NCBI GenBank assembly: GCA_964403785.1
Contig: CAYOHM010000015.1
Span: forward strand, 1-31,707
Source of the DNA: MGBC120314 sp964403785
GTDB taxonomy: Bacteria > Bacillota > Clostridia > Lachnospirales > Lachnospiraceae
DNA: 31,707 nt
Reading direction: 5' to 3'
Of the stretch, positions 6,801 to 14,461 are shown in pieces (the stretch's first letter is position 1; every line of letters starts with the position of its first letter). Below the pieces are notes generated by a model that worked only from the letters and a program-made list of their open reading frames with translations, was not told where the DNA came from and ran no database searches. The position numbers and the translations under genes were made by a program.

Positions 6801-9620
6801 AATAGTGAGTGGATTTGAGCTAAGCCCCGTAAATGCGTGCAGGAATTTTATCGAAAATCCGCCGTATTTATCGTCAGTATCAGTTACGTTACCGGTAAAA
6901 TTGAGAGTTGAAGTATCATAGCTAAATATGATATAATCCACACCCTCAACAAGCTTTTCATTTCCCTGGAAGAGCTCTACGCTATCAATGTCCTCCTTGC
7001 TAAACCACCAATAGCCATTATTAGTCATTATTTCATTCAATCCATTAAGCGTATCAATCCAGTCCCTGTATCCTGCTCCTTCACATATATCCGAATTTAT
7101 CGTGGTCTGCCATTTTACATAACCGTCATTGCTATAATCAGCATCAAGCACCTTCTTGGAGTAATTAAAGTTAGTTCCATTAATTTCCAATGTCTGTGTA
7201 AAATAAGTCTTCGGATTTCCTTCTATGCCGACGCCTGCGGTATTCCTTATAGTTCCTGCTACCTGTTTTACATTATAGCTTAGTACATATCTATATCGTC
7301 CGGTGAGATTTTTTGTGCTGCCGTCGCTTAACGGCACATTGTTAAGATCCAGTGTCCATGAGTATCCGTCCGCACTTACCACCCCACTTAAAGGTACGTC
7401 ATATTCATCCTTAAGCGTGTCTTCGGAGGATGACTTATATCTTTTTATATGAATATATCCTCCGTCCTCGTAGGTGGTATTTCTTGATAAAAGCGTATCC
7501 GTTATTTCTGTTACATGAGTACCAATCGGGTCGCTGTTTACCGCTACGGTATAGTTAACCAATCCAGTATTATTATCAAGCTTTCCTGACTTAGACAGCC
7601 ATATTTTCTTAACGGTATTTGTAACGGTGTCTTCATCATATGGCACATATTCCCCAGTCTGGGTATCCTTCACAGAAACCGTTGCAATATTTTCAAAAAC
7701 AAGCTGTGATACCGGCTGTTCACCGTCTTTACTTGTTACAATATCGGCATTATCCCAGGCATCCCCCTTAAGGTATACACGGTAGCTCATTGTAGCTGAC
7801 TGTCCTGCGTCCAGACTTCCCACATACCATATAAGCGTGGCGTTGCCGTTGGCACCCGTAGTGCACTGTGCACTGCCCTGCGCCGGCTGTCCGCTTTCCA
7901 CCTCGAAACGGTCAACTGCCTCTGCGTTTTTGGTAAACACATCATCAACCCTGATATTTTCAACCCTTGCAATATACGCCGTAACGGTAATGCTGTAAGT
8001 AAGATAGGATTCACCATCCTCAGTTGTGCTTACCTTGCCATTATTGCCTGATGACTTATCAATAACAACTCCTCCCGGAGCCGTAACCTCATTCACCGCA
8101 TCATCAGTACCACTATGGTTATACTCCAGATGTGCATTGTTTCTAATTGGAAGCTGCGCCGCATTAGCAGTATAAAACTCCTTTGTCAGCTTAACGTCAT
8201 ATGTTAATACTGCGCTGTTATTAGGGTCCAGCTCGCCAATGGTCCATACGCCTGTTGAGGTATCAAAGCTTCCTGCACCCTGTACATTTACATTGCGGTA
8301 ATAGCTTCCGTCAGAATTCTTCTCAATGAATTCTGAACCACATGTAAAGGTATCAGTTATAACTATATTTTCAGCAGTATAGATATTACTTGAAGGAGCT
8401 GTTGCCGTTATGGTGTAGTGTATCGTCCTTGTGGAGGCATCATAGGTGCTCTCCTTTGTAATATCCACATGGGCTGTCTCATTCTTATAGTCAAATGGAA
8501 CATCAAATATTACATCCCCTTTGGTTACACCGCCCTTAAATATGATATAGTTATCATCATTTCCGGACTCCTTGCCATGGCTTGAGCTAAGGCTTCCTGA
8601 AAACTCCACATACATATCATCAAGATGCAGTACGCCGTCATGCTGATATTTATTAAAATAATCCTCATCCAGTGTTATCTCTATCAGTCCTGTATCTTTA
8701 ATATTAAAATATCCTGCTATTTCCTCACCACCTGAAGTACCGGGTTCAAACAGCGTACCATTAAAAATCTCTGCTATATGACTTACCATACTCGGGTCAA
8801 TCTGATAATACAGTGTATCCTTGAGGTGAAGATTATATATATTATCAAAATGAATTTCTACCTTAACCGGAGCTTCCTCAGGAACGGTAAGACCCTTACT
8901 TTTTATTTCATCAAGTGTATAGTATGTTCCGTCGGAGTCAGTAAGGCTAACCTTCATTGAGGTTTTCTTGCTAAGATAATCAGTCAAATCAACACTGACT
9001 CCTGCCTCACTGTCCGCCTGCAGACCCGTAAGTGCACTTACCATACTAACTGCTGCCGTAGGCTCGGTTACTGCCGCGCTGGTCGGTTCGGTTACTGCCG
9101 CGCTGGTTGGCTCGGTTGCTGCACCGCTGCTGGTTGGCTCTATTGCTGCACTCGTTGTCTGCGTTGCCGCACTTGTCGGCTCGACTGCTGCGCCGCTGGT
9201 TGGCTCGGTTGCCGCGCTGGTTGGCTCGGTTGCTGCCGCGCTGGTCGGCTCGACTGCTGCCGCGCTGGTCGGCTCGGTTGCCGCACTCGTTGTCTGTGCT
9301 GCGCCGCTTGTTGTTTCCTGCGCTGCCGCACTCGTTGTTTCTGCTGCCGCACTTGTTGTCTCTGCTTCCGCTGCACTCGTGGTTTCTGCTGCCGCACTCG
9401 TTGTTTCCTCGATGGCTGCGCTGGTCGGCTCTTCTGTTACAGCTTCCTCAGACGCTGTGGTAACCTCCTCCTGCGTCACTGCAGAATCATTATCCGCCTG
9501 AACACGGATATCCGAGAGCGTGAATATCAGCATAATTGCCAACGCCATAGCGCCCAGTCTTTGTCCAAGCGGACGATGACCCACCCTCGTTTTGTTTTTT
9601 CTGCTGGTTTTCTTTCTCAT
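3825..9620 (-). CDS. Giant sortase-anchored surface protein (pilus-associated adhesin)
   Basis: 1931 residues. A long basic N-terminus and hydrophobic segment (about 22-42, ending near VQA) form a secretion signal. Residues 65-190 are 16 TSAA/TSGA-type units. Six DUF11-like beta modules start near 383, 517, 673, 818, 993 and 1187. A SpaA/Cna_B-like domain spans about 1350-1457 (KVDQ..NGATFALYE ... YEISAAEGY). Three Spy0128/FctA-type domains follow, each with the Lys/Glu/Asn pattern of intramolecular isopeptide bonds (for example LTGDKF, TISEEK, EFTNT). The C-terminus is INTGI (1896-1900), then a D-x-x-PY hydrophobic segment and RRRKY. Pro of the usual xPxTG is replaced by Asn. The ATG follows GAGGGAC. 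It is the last gene of the pilus operon and is probably the tip or major adhesive component (inference). Confidence 0.9.
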   Translation of the reverse strand: MRKKTSRKNKTRVGHRPLGQRLGAMALAIMLIFTLSDIRVQADNDSAVTQEEVTTASEEAVTEEPTSAAIEETTSAAAETTSAAEAETTSAAAETTSAAAQETTSGAAQTTSAATEPTSAAAVEPTSAAATEPTSAATEPTSGAAVEPTSAATQTTSAAIEPTSSGAATEPTSAAVTEPTSAAVTEPTAAVSMVSALTGLQADSEAGVSVDLTDYLSKKTSMKVSLTDSDGTYYTLDEIKSKGLTVPEEAPVKVEIHFDNIYNLHLKDTLYYQIDPSMVSHIAEIFNGTLFEPGTSGGEEIAGYFNIKDTGLIEITLDEDYFNKYQHDGVLHLDDMYVEFSGSLSSSHGKESGNDDNYIIFKGGVTKGDVIFDVPFDYKNETAHVDITKESTYDASTRTIHYTITATAPSSNIYTAENIVITDTFTCGSEFIEKNSDGSYYRNVNVQGAGSFDTSTGVWTIGELDPNNSAVLTYDVKLTKEFYTANAAQLPIRNNAHLEYNHSGTDDAVNEVTAPGGVVIDKSSGNNGKVSTTEDGESYLTYSITVTAYIARVENIRVDDVFTKNAEAVDRFEVESGQPAQGSAQCTTGANGNATLIWYVGSLDAGQSATMSYRVYLKGDAWDNADIVTSKDGEQPVSQLVFENIATVSVKDTQTGEYVPYDEDTVTNTVKKIWLSKSGKLDNNTGLVNYTVAVNSDPIGTHVTEITDTLLSRNTTYEDGGYIHIKRYKSSSEDTLKDEYDVPLSGVVSADGYSWTLDLNNVPLSDGSTKNLTGRYRYVLSYNVKQVAGTIRNTAGVGIEGNPKTYFTQTLEINGTNFNYSKKVLDADYSNDGYVKWQTTINSDICEGAGYRDWIDTLNGLNEIMTNNGYWWFSKEDIDSVELFQGNEKLVEGVDYIIFSYDTSTLNFTGNVTDTDDKYGGFSIKFLHAFTGLSSNPLTITYYTRFNRQALVDYENGGTVKIKNTGKYLYDIEEGDKTGYGEVSAMVGYCPNKNQVNKEGIIYDPNNGHLIWYVTGNMCCNTSGKATIKEHIPDGQTFVDAMLITKTTGNGNRPDNLDPSEPDYQKATERYRLNGDYTKNVYITNNPKETEAVCTEHDNCTVVTIELDGIKGYQDFKNDILNGPLLTTGNWNNDGRFTVRVVTKISDKKLLSGDLKGKYTNSVEYIVPNDPEIYTAGGEIKISSSENTLSKSNATYNGGNYAKYTLTINPSGNNLTKEEDVTIEDVMESDGMRLAEEYPGYVKVYDMSDCGITAEVSQGKDITDQCLASLVDESQAIEYGESDHPTFRLDIPDNIPVKIVYWVSFDGVVGDEIELNNAAYFTYNAENINGGGSETSSHIKVVAASGTATTSPYFYVYKVDQWQRPVNGATFALYEVETKENADGSIEAVLDDNGEPKLIESSLETETTAQNSVTYSTGVTATLDGIAKFNKTEKSKVYCFYEISAAEGYTFTGEKYYVQFQSRSVKGIDNLKTIYDYGAVRQVSNTFEGAYFQVPLTKTINGKNLPSTTEFTFTLKQSSGTDTVYTDEEFSQKLTSDGIKVSIEGSGDTSFPALYFAKSGEYKFKVTEDEPSAAALANGYKQRDDTEFTVTVNVKLNDDNSLSIDSVTMEPDKTVKTLTGTSNNTGVVSDSNRVNFDNSLSLNKSVITLKGKKVLNASRAAEIGDGEFSFVVAEKGEIKTTSSTKAGGDLEFSFEVTQDDIGTHYYVISEVKPDDADEDGVKNHIAYTASPVVAKVVISEDGNGGLACSTPEYEAGSFDGDVPLFINEYEATGSYTLTGDKFLRSPTGSYLTVREGQFNFTVKEGSMVVATGSTRAGGEIYFTPIEYIASDIGTHTYTISEEKGGELFQNYDASSVEVTLEVYDVDGSGVLGVRNVSVDGAADAQIEFTNTCTYVINTGITFDLLPYIFVLIAAVGFGIMLIISGLRRRKY
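9051..9428 (-). repeat. Coding tandem repeat: 16 TSAA-type units
   Basis: Encodes residues 65-190 of the giant surface protein as 16 units of 7-9 residues, beginning Thr-Ser-(Ala/Gly/Ser) and linked by Glu-Pro, Glu-Thr or Gln-Thr. Two sub-types occur: TTSAAAE-like units first, then EPTSAA-like units. The DNA is a degenerate array built on gctgccgcgctggtcggctc-like units, more G+C-rich than the surroundings. It is likely an extended, possibly O-glycosylated stalk, and its length may vary by slippage or recombination (inference). Confidence 0.9.
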
Positions 9621-9644
9621 TTTAAGTCCCTCTATCCTTCTTCT

Positions 9645-9706
9645 AAACAGACATTACACCTGTTTGCGCCTTAAGCTACACTCCCCGGTTTATCCTGACC
9701 GGAGAG
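9645..9706 (-). other. Two small hairpins in the sortase/adhesin intergenic region
   Basis: The 114-bp gap before the giant gene is the longest inside the pilus operon. It contains aaacag...ctgttt (9645-9665, 6-bp stem) and CTCCCCGGT...ACCGGAGAG (9681-9706, 8 of 9 pairs, 8-base loop). Neither is followed by a U-tract on the minus strand, so full termination is unlikely. They could protect or process the mRNA and so set adhesin levels apart from pilin (inference). Confidence 0.4.
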
Positions 9707-9734
9707 CGTTATATTAAGCCCTTTGCCAGCCACG

Positions 9735-10484
9735 TCAGGCAGGCTGCAGATTTGCAACCAAAACATACCTGGCATCCTGATATTCATAACTGCAGGTTAT
9801 GAGTACAATCAGCCGCTGGTTGGGGTCGTATCCCTCAATTGATTCAAAGGTTGAATTTTCACGGGCATATGCAAGCATACCCGAAATATCCCCCGCATAA
9901 TTTTCCTCATTCCACCTTTTTGCAGAGACGACCGCACCGTAAAGCAAGGCTATACGGTAGTTCTGCGTCTCTGTGTAAAGGTACCAGTAGGGATGCTCAT
10001 CATAATAGCTCTGTTTCTTGTACTGCGTCAGTGTGCCAAACATTTTGCCGGACTTTAAATTATGTCCGTATATTATGCTGAGGCTGTCTGAGAAATCCAC
10101 TGCACAGCTGCAGTCAAGAAACAGTGAACCATTCATGCCATAGCTTTTGTCCGCCAGACGGTTCAGATAATAGCTGTTATCCTCTGCTGCCAGCACAGGA
10201 TAATCTATTACAGTGTCCGGACAGTAAATCCATGCAGCCGTATCCTCATTAATGGTTCTAAGTGCGGCAAAATCCACTGTATGCTGCGGAATATACAGCT
10301 CATCCGCCAGACCGTCCTGCTGCGTTTCCTCTTTAATCACCTGCTGCCTTATTGCCTCATAGGTTCTGTCCGACTCGGCATATGCCTCATAGGATATGTA
10401 CAGTCTGTATGCGCAATAGCAGCCGGTTATGAGAAAGCCACAGAGCATTAACAGCACAAATGCTATTTTAACTTTCTGGTGCAT
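9735..10484 (-). CDS. Class B sortase (second of two in the pilus operon)
   Basis: 249 residues from the ATG at 10484. An in-frame GTG at 10508 would overlap the upstream gene and lacks a ribosome binding site, whereas the ATG has a GGGGGG tract about 12 bases upstream. One N-terminal membrane anchor (about residues 5-30) precedes an extracellular sortase domain. In this numbering the catalytic triad is His141 (YGHN), Cys231 (LITCS) and Arg239 (DARYVL). The spacing and the WIYCPDTVIDYPVL segment are typical of class B. The enzyme cleaves xPxTG-like signals and forms isopeptide bonds to a pilin lysine or the cell wall. It lies between the LPKTG protein and the giant adhesin, so it may handle one or both of those substrates (inference). 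Confidence 0.88.
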   Translation of the reverse strand: MHQKVKIAFVLLMLCGFLITGCYCAYRLYISYEAYAESDRTYEAIRQQVIKEETQQDGLADELYIPQHTVDFAALRTINEDTAAWIYCPDTVIDYPVLAAEDNSYYLNRLADKSYGMNGSLFLDCSCAVDFSDSLSIIYGHNLKSGKMFGTLTQYKKQSYYDEHPYWYLYTETQNYRIALLYGAVVSAKRWNEENYAGDISGMLAYARENSTFESIEGYDPNQRLIVLITCSYEYQDARYVLVANLQPA

Positions 10485-10485
10485 C

Positions 10486-11361
10486 CTACTTTTTGGCCCC
10501 CCTGCCACTGTGCTTTGCAGATACCTTAAGATACCTTACGCAGCATACTGAACCTAAACCAACGGCACACAAAAGCACTATCCACGGAAGGTTGTCCGTA
10601 TCATCGCCCGTCTTGGGCAGGGTGCCTTGGTTTCCTGATCCTTCGGAATCCTCGGGGTTTTCAGATTCGTCAGAATCATCAGATTCATCAGTGTCATCGG
10701 ACATGCTGGGGTCATCATGCCCGTTGGGGTCATCAGAAGAGCCAGCGACGATTTTACCGTAATATATTAAAAACGACAGCTCACCCTTCTTGCCATCCTC
10801 CTGTATTTCATCGGTGTCATCCTCCGTGATTGTTTGTGCACCGGTTCTTGCCGTTGCATAATAACCTGCAACGAGCTCACCCTTTTTGTTATAGGATGTT
10901 CTTACGGTTACGTCATAAACCGTATCGTCATGCGTATAACCATCGGGTATGTTCTCGTCACGCATCGTGATAGTATAGTGATACTCTCCGGCAGTATTGA
11001 ACACAATAGGTCCAAAGGATGCCGTGTCCTCACCCTTAATGATGATAAAACGCGAATTATCAGAAGCCGCTGTTTCCTTGCCGTCATCTGAGGCAAAAAA
11101 GCTCGCGTCCGTCTCCGGCAGCGGTGCATCATCATCACCCTCGCTTCTTGCAAGGTCAAAATAAAAGACCTCATCCTGCGTTCGCGCCTCTCCTTCAATA
11201 TTCAGCCTTACCGTAAAACTGACCGTGTTATAATTTCCCGTCTGCGTATCCTCATTCTCCTGCGCCGCTACAAAGCTTGTACTTAATGAGCCCGCCATAA
11301 CAAACATCAGGAATACTGCAAGCGTTGTTTTTAATTTATGTTTATATTTTGCTGCTTTCAT
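10486..11361 (-). CDS. Small LPKTG-anchored pilus accessory protein
   Basis: 291 residues from the ATG at 11361. An upstream GTG at 11394 lies 5' of the GGGAGG ribosome binding site and is rejected. The signal peptide spans residues 1-33 (MKAAKYKHKLK, hydrophobic core, VAA|Q). One FctA-like beta domain follows (FNTAGEYHYTI...DDTVYDVTV), then an Asp/Ser/Glu-rich linker, a canonical LPKTG (248-252), a hydrophobic segment and a basic tail. The canonical motif differs from VPTGV and INTGI of its neighbours, so it may be attached by a housekeeping class A sortase and serve as the basal subunit linking the pilus to the wall, as FctB does in streptococcal FCT pili (inference from architecture). Its beta domain lacks an obvious Lys/Glu/Asn triad. 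Its stop is 1 bp from the next start. Confidence 0.85.
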   Translation of the reverse strand: MKAAKYKHKLKTTLAVFLMFVMAGSLSTSFVAAQENEDTQTGNYNTVSFTVRLNIEGEARTQDEVFYFDLARSEGDDDAPLPETDASFFASDDGKETAASDNSRFIIIKGEDTASFGPIVFNTAGEYHYTITMRDENIPDGYTHDDTVYDVTVRTSYNKKGELVAGYYATARTGAQTITEDDTDEIQEDGKKGELSFLIYYGKIVAGSSDDPNGHDDPSMSDDTDESDDSDESENPEDSEGSGNQGTLPKTGDDTDNLPWIVLLCAVGLGSVCCVRYLKVSAKHSGRGAKK

Positions 11362-11400
11362 AATATTGAAAATTACCTCCCTGCTTTTACACACCTGCTG

Positions 11401-12162
11401 CTAAGAGATTTTTCCGATCAAAACTACTCTGCCATCGGTGGTGTCCGTGGTACAGGTTGTTAATGCTATAAATCTGTCGCTGCTCTGTGCACCTATATCC
11501 CTGAACTGAACTGCATTTTCCTTAATATAGCTTAAAAGCTCCTTTATTGACTCCTCGTTAGAATAATCCCTTGTGTAATACATCATACCGTCATACGCAT
11601 CCGTCTTAAGACAGGCAAACCATTCTATATAATAGGTATGTTCAGGTGTAAATATCACTCCGGTCTGATGCGAACCGAAAAAGTCCTCCTCCAAAAACTC
11701 AGGCAGTTCGCCGAACATCGTTCTGCTCTCCATATGGTGACCGTATATTAAGGAATATCTGTCCGAGAAATCCCCCGAATTCTGATAATCCAAAAATAAA
11801 CTGCCGGAGAGTGAAAATTTCATATCCACTGACCAGTTAAGATAGGTCATATTATCAAGACCCTGAACTACGGGATAGTCAATATTGGTTCCGTCCACTG
11901 TAAGCCATGCTCTAACATCAGGATTTATTTTTTGCAGTCCTTTAATTATAGGATTAGATTCGTCGCCATTACCTGCGGTCGGCTTATACTTTTGCAGCTC
12001 GCTGCTAAGCTCGGATTGCTGATATATTTTCCATGTATCCCACACTCCGAAGCCGCCATACAGAATCGCAGTCACAAGCATCAGTGCTATTGCCGCATTA
12101 AGCAGATGGTCTGCTCCCCTCGCAAATGTCGCTGCCGCTTTCCATACTCTATCTCTATCCAT
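11401..12162 (-). CDS. Class B sortase (pilin polymerase candidate)
   Basis: 253 residues. An N-terminal membrane segment (about 20-40) precedes the sortase domain with catalytic His142 (YGHHM), Cys237 (LTTCTTD) and Arg245 (GRVVLIG). The WLTVDGTNIDYPVV and SGSLFLDYQN segments are typical of class B. It starts 4 bp after the stop of the VPTGV pilin. In streptococcal FCT-3 pili a class B sortase (SrtC2) polymerises FctA, whose signal is of the VPTG type, so the same role is inferred here. The ribosome binding site is weak (GTAGGCAG close to the ATG), suggesting coupling to pilin translation. Confidence 0.9.
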   Translation of the reverse strand: MDRDRVWKAAATFARGADHLLNAAIALMLVTAILYGGFGVWDTWKIYQQSELSSELQKYKPTAGNGDESNPIIKGLQKINPDVRAWLTVDGTNIDYPVVQGLDNMTYLNWSVDMKFSLSGSLFLDYQNSGDFSDRYSLIYGHHMESRTMFGELPEFLEEDFFGSHQTGVIFTPEHTYYIEWFACLKTDAYDGMMYYTRDYSNEESIKELLSYIKENAVQFRDIGAQSSDRFIALTTCTTDTTDGRVVLIGKIS

Positions 12163-12166
12163 CTGC

Positions 12167-13453
12167 CTACCGTGCTTTCTTTCTGAATATAAAGAGCACT
12201 GCTGCTATGCCTGCAATCAAAAGCACCGCGATGTACGGTATAAGGTCCAGATTAACGCCTGTCGGAACCTTGTAATCCCTTTGGTTGGTAAATGTCACAC
12301 TGTTGAACTTCGTGTTGGTTGTCCCCTTAACCCATGCGCAGTTCTCCATTATGTTTTTACCATCCAGTGTTACCGACTTAGTTTCGACATAGGTTTTGTC
12401 ACCGTCATATGAGCTGTGCTCATTCAGTGCCTGGTCCGACGTCTTGGAACCTGTGTAGTAACCAAATTCCTCATACTCAAAGCTTGTTTCGTAGTTTTCC
12501 TCGGTAGGAACTACCTCCATAACCTTGTAAATCATAGAAACAGGCGCTGTTATAACAATGTACTCGCCGTCCTTGAGTGTGAAATGCGAGCCGTAGGTTA
12601 TGACATCAGCATTAATGTCCGAGCCCCTTACATCAAGAGTAAAGACTCCTCCAACTTCATTACCGTCCTCATCATATTTCTGAGCCTGTACTGTATCGTA
12701 CTCCGTGAGTGTGATGGTATCGCCCTCCTCGGGGATTAATATGTAGAAATCGAAATCCTCATTCTTGGTAAATTCCGTTCCATCAACGAACTTTTGTATC
12801 GTGATGTTGGCACACCTAATCGTATTTTGAAAAACCATGTCATCCGGCTTTTCATTTCCGTCCTTATAGACCGCTATGCTGCTTACCACATATTCACCCT
12901 TGAGCTCGCTTACATACAGATAAACAGTATATTTTGTGTAATCGTAGGTGATGTAATACTCTCTGTCATCCGATTCCGTCGGAGGCTCTGTATATGAAAC
13001 CACCTCTTTGCCGTTGGCGTCATATGAAACATTCTTTACAACCTCCTCAACGGTATACATATATATTCCTGTATGAGTGAAGGGTTCTGCAAAATCGAAT
13101 GTAAATGCACTCTCCTTCGTAATTTTCTCACGGTCGGTCCTGTCATTCTTATCAAAATCAAATTCAGCTATATTGTTCTTGAGTGCATGCCCTGTTTCCG
13201 GTTTTATGCCCCCAATCGTCTCCTCGCTTCCGTCAGCCGCAAGAGGCGTCATCCTCGCATAGAAGCTTAAAGTCGGAAGTGCCACTCCCCTCGCGGTGGT
13301 ATTCAGAACCTTACATACCGGCAGGGATGAGATTTTAATAGTTCCTGTTACTGCATTTTCGTCTGCCTTAACAGCAGCGGATGAAGCTGTAAACGTACCG
13401 AGAAACAGTACCGCTGTCAGTGCCAACGCCAATGCCCGTCTTAATTTCCTCAT
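12167..13453 (-). CDS. FctA/Spy0128-like major pilin with VPTGV sorting signal
   Basis: 428 residues. A signal peptide (about 1-30, ending SSAAVKA) is followed by two beta domains, each with the residues that form isopeptide bonds in Spy0128: Lys48, Glu136 or Glu137 (YTVEE) and Asn210 (VFQN) in the first, and Lys221 (TIQKF), Glu313 (YKVME) and Asn390 (TFTN) in the second. The sorting signal VPTGV (396-400) is followed by NLDLIPY, a hydrophobic helix and RKKAR. The architecture and length closely match group A streptococcal T-antigen pilins, so this is the best candidate for the shaft subunit polymerised by the next gene's sortase. The ATG has GAGAGGAAG upstream. Bond assignments are by analogy. 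Confidence 0.92.
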   Translation of the reverse strand: MRKLRRALALALTAVLFLGTFTASSAAVKADENAVTGTIKISSLPVCKVLNTTARGVALPTLSFYARMTPLAADGSEETIGGIKPETGHALKNNIAEFDFDKNDRTDREKITKESAFTFDFAEPFTHTGIYMYTVEEVVKNVSYDANGKEVVSYTEPPTESDDREYYITYDYTKYTVYLYVSELKGEYVVSSIAVYKDGNEKPDDMVFQNTIRCANITIQKFVDGTEFTKNEDFDFYILIPEEGDTITLTEYDTVQAQKYDEDGNEVGGVFTLDVRGSDINADVITYGSHFTLKDGEYIVITAPVSMIYKVMEVVPTEENYETSFEYEEFGYYTGSKTSDQALNEHSSYDGDKTYVETKSVTLDGKNIMENCAWVKGTTNTKFNSVTFTNQRDYKVPTGVNLDLIPYIAVLLIAGIAAVLFIFRKKAR

Positions 13454-13501
13454 TGTAATTTTCTTCCTCTCAAAATTATTTTTCGGGTTCCCTTTACTTT
13501 T

Positions 13502-14035
13502 TTATATTCCTCTGCGTCGCAGGATTGTTATAACCTTGCCGTCAATGTCCTTACCGGAAATGGTTCCATAGGTTCTGCTGTCCGCTTCTATCGGACGGAA
13601 GTCGCAGAGAACATAGTAGCTGTCCTCCTCAACGGTGTACGGAAGCTCCAGTACACTGTTTACCTCTTCCATTCTGTAAAAAATCTCCTCCTGCTGAATG
13701 TTTCCATTCACAATAAGCTGTCCCACAGCATCAAAGCTTACCTCATCACCGCCCTGTGCAACTATCCTGCCAAAGCACCTTATGCCGCCCTCCTTAAAGG
13801 TAACGACATCACCGATTTGGTAATCTCCCTCCAGCCGGTAGTAGACTGTCAAATCGCCGTCTGCCAGACGCGGATACATACTCTCACCAGATATACGGCT
13901 TATGCCGAAAACAAATGTAAAGATTATCCACAGTGCCAACAGGATTACCGCCAGCTTTATAACGAACCTTATCACTATTTCCTTCTGAGCTCCTGCATCC
14001 GAGTACCAAGACTCCTGAGGCATATTCACCTTCAT
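13502..14035 (-). CDS. SipA-like signal peptidase homologue lacking the catalytic Lys
   Basis: 177 residues with a type I signal peptidase (S26) fold: one transmembrane anchor (about 22-44), Box B with Ser52 (GESMYP) and a Box D-like segment FGRIVAQGGD (88-97). Active enzymes have Lys in K-R-[IV]-[IV]-x-x-x-G-D, but this position is Gly89. The protein is likely inactive as a conventional Ser/Lys peptidase. SipA of streptococcal FCT pili also lacks the canonical dyad, with Gly at the Lys position, yet is needed for pilus assembly; a chaperone-like role here is inferred. It is the first gene of the pilus operon, 48 bp before the pilin. An in-frame ATG at 14023, with AAGGTG upstream, may be the true start because the G-rich tract directly abuts the first ATG. 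Confidence 0.87.
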   Translation of the reverse strand: MKVNMPQESWYSDAGAQKEIVIRFVIKLAVILLALWIIFTFVFGISRISGESMYPRLADGDLTVYYRLEGDYQIGDVVTFKEGGIRCFGRIVAQGGDEVSFDAVGQLIVNGNIQQEEIFYRMEEVNSVLELPYTVEEDSYYVLCDFRPIEADSRTYGTISGKDIDGKVITILRRRGI

Positions 14036-14109
14036 CCCCCTCTTCTTATATTAATATGTAAATCCCTTTTCTTTTTTCCCAATGTCATACTACCAAAAAC
14101 CTTGTTTTA

Positions 14110-14151
14110 AAACATCCGTAAAAAACGAATATCTTTTTTCACATTTCCACA
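14110..14151. repeat. 42-bp direct repeat, copy B (5' of the pilus operon)
   Basis: Partner of 3781-3822 (36 of 42 identical). It lies 75 bp upstream of the signal-peptidase-like gene, in the presumed promoter region of the pilus operon. Unlike copy A it does not form a long inverted repeat, because the right arm has diverged. I did not find a convincing -35/-10 pair nearby. Confidence 0.75.
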
Positions 14152-14202
14152 CTTTTAGACATATACAAAAGCAAGTGAATACGAGAACGGGTATTTAGGC
14201 AT

Positions 14203-14231
14203 AAAAAAAGAGGCCGCTAAGCCTCTTTTTT
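14203..14231 (-). terminator. Intrinsic terminator after copA
   Basis: GAGGC/GCCTC with flanking A/T pairs forms an 11-bp stem around the loop cgctaa. It is A-rich on one side and T-rich on the other, so it can terminate both strands. It lies 20 bp after the CopA stop and separates the copper module from the pilus operon. Confidence 0.88.
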
Positions 14232-14251
14232 CGTAATTTTACATTATTATA

Positions 14252-14461
14252 TCAGCTGATTGAGGTTACATGGTAGCCCTGAGCTTCTACTGCCTGGGTT
14301 AGTTTCTCGTCTGCTACGTCTTTTTCGAGTGTTACTATTGCTGTTCCTTTTTCGTGGCTTACCTGTGCTGCGGTTACACCCTCGACTGCCTCCAGTGCGT
14401 TTTTGGTGTGCATTTCACAGTGAGCACACATCATTCCTTCAATATTTAATGTCTTTTCCAT
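14252..14461 (-). CDS. Possible internally initiated CopZ-like copper chaperone
   Basis: Within copA, in the same frame, an ATG at 14459-14461 starts a complete 69-residue CopZ-like protein (MEKTLNIEGMMCAHCEMHTK...). A strong AAGGAG ribosome binding site lies 9 bases upstream (14471-14476), ideal spacing for independent initiation. The preceding linker is Lys-rich with no predicted fold, as would be expected if a separate copZ gene had become fused to copA or if both products are made. Independent translation is inferred from the site alone. Confidence 0.5.
   Translation of the reverse strand: MEKTLNIEGMMCAHCEMHTKNALEAVEGVTAAQVSHEKGTAIVTLEKDVADEKLTQAVEAQGYHVTSIS

Noticed and set aside
9051..9428. 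Possible CRISPR-like repeat array
   Set aside because: The repeat is contiguous, coding and degenerate, with no unique spacers and no cas genes.
9107..9463. Long open frames on both strands inside the repeat region of the giant surface protein
   Set aside because: They arise because the tandem repeat keeps all frames open. Their products are Leu/Arg- or Gln/Arg-rich with no ribosome binding site or family resemblance.
3781..14151. Direct repeats as attachment sites of an integrated mobile island
   Set aside because: No integrase, tRNA target or transfer gene lies within or near the block. A shared regulatory site is at least as likely, so it is kept only as a finding.
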